In this document: positions 34,337-44,901 of the stretch, in pieces
How positions within the stretch are numbered: the first letter of the stretch is position 1
Layout of the letters: the number at the start of each line of letters is the position of its first letter
Assembly: GCA_036897095.1 (NCBI GenBank)
Contig: JAYMSP010000123.1
Coordinates: 1 to 64,000 of the forward strand
Reading direction: 5' to 3'
DNA: 64,000 nt
DNA from: Plantago elongata
Taxonomy: Eukaryota; Streptophyta; Magnoliopsida; Lamiales; Plantaginaceae
Program-made: the position numbers and the translations under genes
The notes under the pieces: generated by a model
Seen by the model: only the letters and a program-made list of their open reading frames with translations
Told to the model about the DNA's origin: nothing
Databases searched by the model: none

Positions 34337-35158
34337 ATGGGTCAGATCCAATACTCGGAGAAGTACTTCGACGATATCTACGAGTACAGGTTCGTTTCGA
34401 TTTCTTCGATCGCCTCTTTCTCGATTCATTTTGAGGTTTTACTGATGAATTCCTTATTGTTTACAGGCATGTTGTTCTTCCTACTGAGGTTGCGAAACTG
34501 CTTCCTAAGAATCGCCTTCTCTCAGAGGTAAGTTTTTCTGCGGAAATTGCTGGTTTCGCTTAGCTAGGGTTTCGTGATTGTTTTGGATGTGAATTAGCGT
34601 TATGTAGCAATTGTTGTAAATTGGTGATCGTAACCGATTTGTGTTAAACTTGCCGATTTCCTGATTGTGTGACTGGTAAATAATTTTTAGAAGCTTGTTT
34701 TAGCAACCAGATTATGTTAGGATTTTGCTACTTGTGTGATTGCAATCTCTTTAGTATAATTTTGATTATATTAGGATTTTGTCACTTGTGTGTTTGTAAT
34801 CAATTCGTGTTGAGTTTCTCAGTTTCTGATTGTATGACTGTTATCATATCCAGAAGCTTTGTTTTTAATGACATTATTATGTTAGGATTTTTGCATTTCC
34901 AGAAGCTTGTTTTACTCAGTTGAGTATGTTAGTATTTTGTTAATGACCTGAACTTCAATCAGGATTGCGGTTTCCTCTTGTAATATTTGGGTAATTTTGT
35001 TCTGGTAGAATGAATGGCGTGCAATGGGGGTTCAGCAAAGCCGTGGGTGGGTGCACTATGCGATTCATCGCCCAGAGCCACATATCATGCTCTTCAGGAG
35101 GCCTTTGAACTTCCAGCAGCAGCAGGAGAGTCAAGCTCAGCAGATTCTTGCCAAGTGA
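34337..35158 (+). CDS. CKS1: Cyclin-dependent kinase regulatory subunit CKS1
   Basis: Three exons, 34337-34389, 34467-34527 and 35009-35158, give 264 bp and 87 residues, the length of Arabidopsis CKS1. The whole protein is the CKS domain: [20 protein letters not shown], then [17 protein letters not shown], then [19 protein letters not shown] and LFRRPLNF. The residues forming the phosphate pocket in human Cks1 are all kept (K9, R18, S49, W52, R69), as is the HxPEPH hinge (58-63) that governs strand-exchange dimers. The C-terminus is Gln-rich ([10 protein letters not shown]), as in plants. CKS1 docks phosphorylated substrates onto CDK-cyclin complexes in the nucleus. The promoter carries E2F- and MSA-like sites. 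Confidence 0.97.
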
Positions 35159-36300
35159 AACTTTGGATGCTGGTTATCCCGAATTTTATGTGTGTTTTTC
35201 TGTATTTCTGAACCTCTGTTGTCGCATTTGGTTTCTCTGGTGAATGTTCTAGCATCTATTGATATGTACTGTGGGAAATTTCTGGCTTTGAAACTTCCTT
35301 TTCCAGATGACATTCTATGCAGATTCGATATGAAGTAGTACTATTGTTGGCTTTTAACTTCCTGGAGTTTGCGGATTTCGTATCTCTTTGCAAGTCTTGT
35401 GTTGTTGTCTTTACTCTTTACAGTGGATTGTGGTTATGTTGACTTGTGTCTGTTAGTACACTGATCATGCTTAAGCAACTCTGAGGCTGGTTCTGTACAG
35501 ACTTGAGCTCCACAAGAAAATGTTTTTAAGATTTGGAAGTGGCTATGTTGAATTGTTGACCATTTAAGCGTGCGTATTTTCATTAATTTTCTTATAGCAT
35601 GAAAGACCAGCACTAGACTGCTGTGGATAGTGTCGTTTGGTTATAAAACTTAGCTCTGGATGATGGAAGTATATAGAATAGTTTGGAATTGTATGTATCA
35701 GTACGAGTGTATGACTTTATTCATTTAATACTTTCCTTAACAAGTACATTCCTTTCCTTGAAGGCTCAGGCTAACTGTAGTATATACAGGAATGAGTCCA
35801 ATTGGAAGGTGAGCCAAAAAAAATGTTTAAGGGTGTTAAAACTCGCTCGGTGGTGGTCAACATTTAAGGATGTATAACATGCTACAATGCTTCCAGTTTC
35901 CACATTATGCATTTCGTCATTAACCAAGCCTAATAGTAATTGGGGCAAACTGCAAAGTTAAGAGAACTCAGTGCTGCAAACTCATGAGAAATGATGTTTG
36001 CTGGCCTGAAGAAGTTGTGACATGAAACATCACACTATTTTTCATGAGGGGATGAATAAGATACCCCAAATACAAGGGTTAAGGTGTAAACAGATTGGCC
36101 TGTGCGGGAGTTATACATGTTACAATTTGTATCAAATGTCACACCTCCACAAGATATGCACATAGTTGGTAATGGAAAAAGTTTTTTTTTTAGGGGATGC
36201 ATGGAAAAAGTTTGACAAGACAATTAGATAAACATTTTATCAGACATGATTGTGCGATCAGAACTGAGTACTATTGTTTTACTTTGGAAGAAATCGTTAT
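35159..36300. other. CKS1 3' untranslated region and intergenic sequence
   Basis: No gene seen. The first few hundred bases are T-rich and probably include the CKS1 3' end; the rest is AT-rich and unremarkable. Confidence 0.5.
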
Positions 36301-36468
36301 TTGTTATGAAATAATATGAAAATGGATGTACATTACTTCATCACACTAATTATGTTTTATTGTAAGAATAACTCTTCTTCTAGTAGATTATATAAGTAGT
36401 GGTTCTTATATACACTTGTATCAATTATTGAGAAGATTAATGAAATACTATTTCTTCACTCTGGTTGT

Positions 36469-36506
<38 letters not shown>

Positions 36507-37599
36507 CTTCGTAACATGTATCAGTACGATAGTGCTTAATCGTTCGACCTCAAATCAAAAAAAAAAAAAAAAACTCCTATCCAATATGAAAAACAAAACC
36601 CGTGCACACCAATTTTCAGTTCCTACTTAATTTTTGTGCACCATCTGAAAATTGTAAAGCAATAAGTACATTTGTGCATTTTATGATCATTTGTTACACT
36701 CTTTTTCCCTTTCAAGGATTTTATCCCATTGAATTTTTTTTAATAAGATTTTTAATGAAGCAACATTAAATATGTGATGCAGATTTAGAACTTATTTCCT
36801 CGCGACAATATCTTTTGCAAAGTTTTCAAAGCGAACACCTTATTTCTTCTCATGACAATTTTCATGGTCTTATTCTAACCATGCAGAAACACTCGAGGAC
36901 TTATATAATGAGCTATGTATGGAGGGATATTCGTGGTAATTGAATATAATTCAAATACATGACGAATGAAGTTCATAATGAAGTGGTTTATGTTCAACAT
37001 ATAATGTCGATATTGCTGATTAACAAATTGTCCAGAAGACAATATGAACATGATGGGTATAGATCAAATGACGCACTCATGAGGGAGAGTAATTACGCAC
37101 TGTACTCTTTTCCTTGACTAAGATTTTCCCACTGAATGTTTTTGGGCAAGGTTTTTAACGAGACAATATTATCAAAGTGTATTTTCAGTTGATAAGAATA
37201 GTATACTCTTTTTCCTTCACTAGATTTTTTTCCACTCGAATTCTTGCTAATAATGTTTTAACGAGTCACACTCTCAAGTCAATAAACATTCAAGAGAGAT
37301 TGTTATGAAATAATATGACAATGAATGTACATTACCTTCTCCACTATCCCACTATTATCTTCACTGCGAAATCAATTGATCACCCCACTAATTGTATGCT
37401 TTGTTGTAATAATAACTGCACTTCCTTCTAGTAAACTATATAAGTAGTGACTTTTATATACGCTTATGTTTATTGTAAGATAAATCTCGTTCCTTTTAGT
37501 AGACTATATAAGTAGTGTCTCGTATATACTTATATCAATTGTTAAAAAGATTAATGAATACTCTTTCTCCTCTTTCTCCTCTCTTGTTGTTATTTTCTT
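36301..37599 (+). mobile_element. Short copia-like LTR element, fossil
   Basis: Two related LTRs frame about 0.8 kb: the left from about 36301 (TGTTATGAAATAATATG) to about 36510, the right from about 37300 to 37599 (ending TTCTTCACA). Both carry a TATATAAGTAGTG box and an AGATTAATGAAATAC-like or AGATTAATGAATAC-like block. After the left LTR lies a primer-site-like ATGTATCAG. The interior contains the TTTTCCCACTGAAT and AAGGTTTTTAACGAG words typical of copia elements just before the 3' LTR. No protein-coding part is left, so it is a deletion derivative or a TRIM-like element. The LTRs have clearly diverged, so it is old. It is broken. Confidence 0.6.
36474..36503. repeat. (TA)n microsatellite inside the LTR fossil
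   Basis: About 15 TA units at the end of the left LTR of the copia-like fossil. Likely to be length-variable. Confidence 0.95.
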
Positions 37600-37684
37600 C
37601 ACAACCAGTTGAAAAAAGCTACTGGAGTAAGCCGACGGATTCCTTACCCTCTCGAAGTTCCGATTGTCGATACGGCAACTACAG
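37540..37684 (+). other. Probable 5' non-coding exon of the small membrane-protein gene
   Basis: A splice donor ACTACAG|GTAAAT at 37684/37685 faces the acceptor TTTCAG|AT at 39238/39239. The exon has no ATG in a useful frame; its longest open stretch starts at a TTG. Its left limit is a guess, set by the TATATAAGTAG box at about 37507 inside the LTR, which is the only obvious TATA nearby. Confidence 0.4.
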
Positions 37685-39238
37685 GTAAATCCATACAGTG
37701 CTTCTACTCACCCAATTCATCAGCCTTAGCTCGCTCGTTTTATACCTTGTCCATTTTCAATCTTTTAGCTGCAAACAACAACTCGATGCTTCTTTCAATT
37801 CCTCGACTATGTGTTTTGATCCACAAATCAGCTTATTTGTTTCTCTGTAAGGGCTTATCATGTATATTTGTCAGATTTAGATTGATACTGAAATGACTCT
37901 AGGCTGATTAATTGAGATTGAGGAATTGGGATTTTTTGGGCTTTTTGTTTATCTTGATTGAGATCACTAAATATTGATCCATCAAATGTAGCTTCTGTAA
38001 CTCGTCTAAGTTCAGTGATCATAGACTCATAGGTAATAATGTAATAGGCAGATATGTAAGATTTTTGGCCAATGGCTACTCAGGTTATCAAGATTTAGGC
38101 TTTTTCTTTTAATGTGCATCTTTCTTTTCTCGACTTCGATTTTTCCCATCCCGGAGTCTCTTTTGTTAGATTTTCTTGACACTCCAAATATCTTAGATAT
38201 AAAGGACAGTCGATAACATCTTTTTACATGAAATGAGGTGTGCGTGGGGGAAAACTCCGGGTTTCTTGGCCTGTTGTTAGTTGGTCTTTTTGCAACATTA
38301 CTGTGAAACTTGTAGTATCTGAAGAGCATATAGTAGGTGACCATTTGAGGTTCTAGCTGTGTGTATTGTCCTAATTCTAGTCAATGCATTCTTTGAACTA
38401 AAGAGTTATTTAATTGATTCTCATATCTGTATTTCTGAAGGAACATATTTTATTTTTAGACTCTCCATTTTGATCATGAGTGTTGCAGCTCACACAAGCG
38501 GCACCAGTAAATTTTTTGAATAATAATGTATGCTGCTCTGATTGTTATAAAAGGTCTTGGTAAAGCTTGTTTCAAGAATGTCTGGTATGATCTCGAATAG
38601 CCTAAATCTCTGGCTGAAGATTTTTATAAAGATATTTAGAAAGTCATTGGGAGATCTTGTTTATACTTTAGAGGTCATCACTCATAGGACTACTTTGAAT
38701 TTTGGGAGTGCTTGTGGATCATGATTCCTTTTGCTTGTTGTAACCACTACTTTCATAAGTTTGTTTTAGGAATCACGAGTGGCTCAGGAGACATATAGGG
38801 TTAACGCCTATGCACCTTATGATTTATGAAAAGGGCTGTTGGTTGTAATTGGATACTCTTGTTCCATTCAATTTTCTACACCCTGAGGCCTTAACGATGT
38901 AATACTACAAGATGTTTCTGTTTAGTCTCTCTTTTATTGCTGAGGAAGTGGATGGAAATGCTCCTCCAATGTAATGAATAATCATAATTGGTTAAGACAA
39001 GCATTTCTGATTATTCTTTTAGTGATATGCACTCACTTTCTCTTATATTTTTTTAGAATTTCTCTGATCGAAAATAGAATTATAACAAAAGCTTGCTGCG
39101 ACCCTGCCCTTTGTGATACTAATGTACTATTCTGATTTCCTAATCTTGTGCTGCATATGTATTCATTTTGATATCTGTTGGCTTACAAATTATGCCCCCT
39201 GTTGTTTAACTCCAAGTTCTATTTGTTCTTCATTTCAG
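37685..39238 (+). other. Probable 1.55-kb intron in the 5' leader
   Basis: No gene seen. It is T-rich, as expected of a plant intron, and bounded by consensus GT and AG. Long leader introns often raise expression in plants. Confidence 0.4.
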
Positions 39239-39271
39239 ATAATTTGATCTGCCCCTTAATTTTTTAATCCA

Positions 39272-39589
39272 ATGTCCCGAAATCGCAATGGCATTGTTGC
39301 CGCAGGCTTAGTAGCTTTTGTATCAGTAGGCCTCTCATTTCCATTTTACATGGCGTAAGTGAACTTTCCATTCCACTTGTTTATGATGATTTATACTAAA
39401 CTGCATGTTGTTGCTTTTCTCTGATGTTAGTTTTATGTTTGGGTTAATATGTACAGGACCAAATCCTCTAGCACTCCTGTCATAGATTCATCAAAGCCAT
39501 TGCCCCCTCAAGCCACTTTTCGAGGACCATACGTTAACACTGGTTCACGCGATGTTGGACCTGACTACCAGAATTACGAGAAGAAGTAG
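39272..39589 (+). CDS. Small single-pass membrane protein, 71 residues
   Basis: Two coding exons, 39272-39354 and 39457-39589, total 216 bp; the Ala codon is split GC|G across the intron. The product starts MSRNRNGIVAAGLVAF, has one hydrophobic helix at about 8-26, then a hydrophilic, Pro-rich tail (SKPLPPQATFRGPYVNTGSR) ending QNYEKK. I believe it is a conserved plant protein of unknown function but cannot name it. The layout (MSRN start, early helix ending in an F-P-Y cluster, short polar tail) recalls animal SMIM20/MITRAC7, a mitochondrial inner-membrane COX1 assembly factor; that resemblance is weak and is offered only as a hypothesis. Confidence 0.75.
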
Positions 39590-40939
39590 TTTGTTCAAAA
39601 ACTAATTAGCTCACCTGCCAGTATGGAGGCTTTACACTAGATTTGATTTAGAGGACTTGCAAGTTGCAACTACTAGCAGCTCTCGTTGGATTAGTATCAC
39701 TTCATTTGTAGTTTTTCAAAACTTTGGGAAACTTAAAAGTTGTAATCCTCTGTTCATTAAACTTCTAGTGTGAAATTGAATAAGTCTTCCTTGATCAAGC
39801 AGACTGTCCACCATGTATTCTGGCATTATTCACATCATAAAAATGTTTGGACTACTTACCATATTCAGTTCATACAACTGCCATCTCTTTCAAGTTGGTT
39901 CAAATTAAGAAATGACTCCTTAAGACAAAGCAACTGAAGCAATCTACTGCCCATCTTGGTTGTTCGATTATGCAACTAAAGACAAAGCTCGACTCTACTA
40001 GCTAGATCTGATATGGGATCAGCACCATCTTGTATGATATATTGATTAATTTGATATTAATTACCAAAAAAAAACTAAAGTGAAGTACTAAAATTTTCTC
40101 CTTAAAATACATATTAACTCATCTCCTATCTCATAATATTATATGATTAAAATTTTGTGGGCATAATATTTCAAAATTCCTAAGATTTTGACATTTATCA
40201 CTTTATTACTTATTTTTACCAAATTTGTTATAGATAATTTTTTGACAGTCCTATAAAAAGTGATTTTAGTAGGTGGATATTAGTTTAATGTGATATTCCT
40301 CATGCCTGGTGACTAAAATCTTCAATACTAGTACTACTATTTTATTAACTTATATGGATAAGTATGTGTACTCTTTAATTGAAAACCACTTCAGTTCAGT
40401 TTGATTTAGTTATAATTTATACTTTAATTCAGTTCAGTCCAGTTCAGTTGACACAAAATATTATTGATTAGGTCTAATTCATCTCTAAATTTCTTGTAAG
40501 TGTAATTTAATAGAAATAGTTATTTGTAACTTGTTACAAATTTCTTTTTTAAAATGTTGAAGGTAACTTAAATCACAGACTTATTTGTGGGAGGAGTAAC
40601 AATTGAAATGTAATTCATTATCACCTTGTTACAAAACTTACAATCACGTTGAGAAAATGTTTATATTCAAGCAAACATTTTCCGGCCCCAAATCTGTACA
40701 AAATATCTCCACTGTCACTGTTTAATCAATTTAACTCATCTTCTCTTCCAATAGTCAGCAATTCAGCATGAAAGGTAGATAGTTCCAGAGAAAAAACCAA
40801 TTACATACTTGCACGCAAAGCCTTCTTCAGGTTCATTGCATTCTTAAAAATTGCATCTTTAGCCAAAATTTCACATAAAAATCGAATCTTTAACCAAGAA
40901 TTTCATATCAGATTCATTATTTATTGAACTGTTCTAAAC
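39590..40939. other. Intergenic before PAO
   Basis: The 3' end of the small gene and the PAO promoter. About 40385-40455 contains TTCAGTTCAG/TTATAATTTATACTTTA words, a partial copy of the TTA-flanked MITE family seen at 33586 and 54246. No gene. Confidence 0.5.
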
Positions 40940-43900
40940 ATGGCTGTTTCACTTGCTTCACGTACCCCAATACTCACTCCCAGCTCAACCAAAACCAAAA
41001 TTTTCCCAGTCAGTTTTTCCAATTCCTTTGTATCTACACATTATTTGCAGAAAAGGAGAAATCTTTTGAAAACCCCACTTCGGGTTTCCACTACGCCTTC
41101 TGCATCCATTGCCGATCAAGAAAGAGCAGACCCTTTTCTCCAGATAGAAGATAGTGAAGAAGCTTCATCAACAAAGTTTTCTTGGAGAGATCATTGGTAT
41201 CCAGTTTCACTTTTGGAAGATCTTGACCCTCGTTATCCGACTCCATTTCAGCTGCTGAATCGAGACCTTGTGTTATGGTTTGACAAAGCTGCTTCACAGT
41301 GGGTTGCTTTTGATGATAAGTGTCCTCACAGGCTTGCACCCTTATCAGTAATTCTCTCAATTTTCATTTTCTTGAAGCATTTCTCTACTTTCAATTCTTT
41401 GTTTGTGTAGCTTGAAAAGTGAAAGTTCTTGAATTTGTAGTGAATTTGTTATAGGTAGTGGGAATTAATTGATCAATTTGTTTGATTTTGTTATGTGATT
41501 GTGTTGTAGGAAGGGAGGATAGATGAAAATGGGGACTTGCAGTGTTCATACCATGGGTGGTCTTTTGATGGGCGTGGCTCATGTACTCAGATTCCCCAGG
41601 CAGCGAAGGACGGACCCGAAGCTCGGGCAGTTAAGTCTCCGAGGGCGTGCGCTACTAGGTTTCCGACTATGGTTTCGCAAGGGCTTCTGTTCGTTTGGCC
41701 GGATGAGAATGGATTGGAGAGAGCTCAAGCTACTAAGCCTCCAATGTAAAAGCTCATGGCCTCTGTTTGCCTTTGGCTATTACAGTTTATAACTTTATAT
41801 AGTATTTGCTCAGTGTTAATGCATTTGGGTTGAGTGTTTGTATGGATTTGTTAAGTGCGTTTTAGTAGTATTTTATTCAGTGCCAAAGTATTATATTGAT
41901 CTGTTTAGTTTGGGAGTTGTGTAGGTTGCCTGAGGATTTCGATAAGCCTGAGTTTTCAACGGTGACAATTCAACGTGATTTGTATTATGGTTATGATACT
42001 CTCATGGAGAATGTCTCTGATCCTTCCCACATTGACTTTGCACATCACAAGGTGAGATATTTGGATATGATAGTTGCATTCATACTTCAAGTGTTCTCTT
42101 TCAATTATATATACTCAATGTTTCGGCCTGTGATATCCGCACACTGCTTTGTGGTTATTAGTTCTCGACTCTCTTGATGCCACTTGAACATAGTAAATGC
42201 CTCCCTTGCTTAGTGGTCATGAGTCCCACTCCTAAAGTTCTGATGGTGTTAGTAGCTACATCAGTTATACAGAGGTCTCTTTGAGTCGAATGCAACTTAT
42301 TCTGGTAGGGTTAATTTGCTGCAGGGATAGACTCACACTTGCTTGTGAATAATTAGTGTAACCTAGGAATATTTGGCCGTTCGTGGATGAAGTAGTGTTT
42401 TGCTGCATTATCTTCTGCTTATCCTTGTCTAACTACAAAATGTAAATACCAACAGGTAACTGGCAGAAGAGACAGAGCAAAGCCCTTACCATTCAAAATG
42501 GACTCAACTGGACCCTGGGGTTTTACTGGTGCAAATGAAGGCAATCCAAAAATCAGTGCTTCATTCATCGCACCTTGCTACTACGTGAATAAGTAGGTCC
42601 TCTTGCTGGAATGTGTAACTCGAGTTTTAATGTGATGTCTGTTTTCCATCTTTCTATTTAGCTTTAGGAATTGGCATTTGCAGCATATCCGCAGTTTTAT
42701 TGTTTGTTTCAAACTGCTAGAATTCCGTCTAGATTGTATCAAGGCAGAGTCAACAGGGACATCAAATTGTAAAGATTTAGCTAAGTGAGCAAGGGTCATA
42801 TGCATAGGCTATACGGGTTGCTGGTTTCCCGTACCTTCAGATGGATAATGGTTTAGTCATGGCAATCCACTTTAACAGAATCTAGATGAATATTTTTTCC
42901 TGTCAATTTTCAATCTTATAAACCGTATTGGGTTATGTTCTACTGGTTTCATACAGGGTAGCTGAAATTTTAGTTTTACAAATCTAGTTTATTCTGCAGC
43001 AATCCCTCCCTTCTGTAATTATATCGTTCGGTTCTTAATCACAGAGTCGAGATTGACACAAAGCTTCCTATTGTGGGCGACCAAAAATGGGTTATTTGGA
43101 TATGTTCCTTCAATGTTCCAATGGCACCTGGAAAGACGCGTTCAATTGTCTGTAGTGCCCGGAACTTCTTCCAGTTTACTATGCCAGGGCAATCTTGGTG
43201 GCAGGTAATTCTCCTCTCTTCACCCTGGGCTATCATGAAGTTGGATTGACTGCTAGATATTGTATTAGCATATCCTCAGACGGAGCACTTTTAATCACAA
43301 AATAACGTTTGCTGGATGGATCTTTACAGACTAACGTTTTGCTTTCACTTTAACCTCCAGGTGATTCCTCGGTGGCATGAGCACTGGACATCAAACAAAG
43401 TATACGATGGAGATATGATAGTACTTCAAGGACAAGAGAAGGTCTTTCTTTCAAAGTCCAAGGATGGTTCCGGAGATATCAACCAGCAGTATACACAATT
43501 AACCTTTACGCCCACACTAGCTGATCGTTTTGTGCTGGCATTTAGGAATTGGCTAAGACGGCATGGCAACAGCCAACCCGAGTGGTTTGGTAGCACAGCC
43601 GAGCAACCGTTGCCCTCCACCATACTGTCCAAACGCCAGGTACTTGGATGCTATCTACTACCTTGATATCTGCCAGATGAAGTACATTATTCCAGTTCAA
43701 AATATTGAGTTTGTGATATTGCTTTTGTCAGATGTTGGATAGATTCGAGCAGCACACTCAGATATGTTCGTCGTGTAGAAAAGCTCATACTTCTTTCCAG
43801 ACATTGCAGAAGGTTCTGATTGGTGCTGCTGTTGTTTGCGCTGCAACGGCAGGAATTCCTGCTGAAATGCAACTGCGGCTCCTTCTGGGAGCAGGTGCTC

Positions 43901-43986
43901 TTTTGAGTTCTGGGTTGGCTTATGGTCTATATGAGCTCCGGAAGAATTTTGTTTTTGTTGATTATGTACATGCTGACATTGATTGA
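40940..43986 (+). CDS. PAO: Pheophorbide a oxygenase, chloroplastic
   Basis: Seven exons, 40940-41347, 41510-41745, 41925-42051, 42456-42592, 43045-43204, 43361-43639 and 43732-43986, total 1602 bp, 533 residues, the usual length. A Ser/Thr-rich plastid transit peptide (about 1-50) precedes FSWRDHWYPVSLLEDLDPRY. The Rieske 2Fe-2S ligands are C128, H130, C148 and H151; the mononuclear iron site is N244/D247/H250/H255 in ENVSDPSHIDFAHH. The C-terminus carries the CxxC pair C461/C464 and two hydrophobic helices (about 477-492 and 499-516). PAO opens the chlorin ring of pheophorbide a to red chlorophyll catabolite using ferredoxin, the committed step of chlorophyll loss in senescence. Block-by-block likeness to Arabidopsis PAO/ACD1 separates it from the related TIC55, PTC52 and CAO. 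Confidence 0.97.
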
Positions 43987-44901
43987 ATTCAATATATACA
44001 GTGATGATTGAGAGATTATAAAAACTTGACCTAGTTTGTGGAAGAGTTTTCCCGTCTTTGTTCTATGCAGGCTTGAAAATGCAACATATTAAACCAGTTG
44101 GAAACCACAAAATTGTATTCATGGAGAACCTCACATTCTCAAAGAGAGCAAGTATATATGTATTGAACAACCATCTGGACTTGGTGCGCGATAATTACTA
44201 GGCTACGTCATCTGCAAATGCTATTATCTTAATTGATTTAAATTGAACTAAATTGTAAAATAAAATATAACTAAACAAAGCGGAACTAAATGAGTTTACA
44301 GATAAACATAACACAACCTAAGAATTCGATAGTGTCAAACTTAACAATTTGACGGAGTGATCTCAAACCCCGCCACTCGCTCCATCAAAGTAGTTTTCAG
44401 TTTCTACATTCATCGATCTCAAATTTACCGTAATAGAGTAAACTCAAGTGTCACCATTTAAATTCTCAAAAATGAAAATCTTACTACTTGATTTACTGAG
44501 TTCTATACAAGAACTACAATAAAATTAATGTTTATGTTCGTTCTAACGTATATATATACTTTTAATAATGACCCACGTTCATTTGATATTTGAATTCATA
44601 TTTAAACCCATTCAATTCTTAATTTACCATAACTTATCACAATTGAAAAATTCACAAATCATTTACTAAATAAGAGGTGCTAAATAATTACTTTGTAAAA
44701 TACAATATTAGATCAATATTACATATAGTTCGAAAAAAATGTTTATATGTTATCTTCCGCAATAGCTATAGTTTAAAAAATTCCAAAATGAAATAAAAAA
44801 GAAAAAGAGAAATCTTCAGTCTTTAGCTTCACTCTCCTCACTCGTCTGTGTACAGATAAGATAAACTGAAAACTCCCCCATAGTTCCATAGCCGAGAAGC
44901 A
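43987..44901. other. Intergenic between PAO and RPL9
   Basis: The PAO 3' region and RPL9 promoter. About 44230-44330 (AATTGAACTAAATTG ... AACATAACACAACCTA) is a decayed copy of the TTA-flanked MITE family. No gene. Confidence 0.5.

Noticed and set aside
37609-37896. A 95-codon open frame over the first exon of the small gene
   Set aside because: It starts at TTG, crosses a strong splice donor at 37684/37685 and shows no domain; it is read as a non-coding exon.
40940-43986. PAO relatives TIC55, PTC52 or chlorophyllide a oxygenase
   Set aside because: The motifs around both iron sites and the C-terminal CSSC block follow PAO much more closely.
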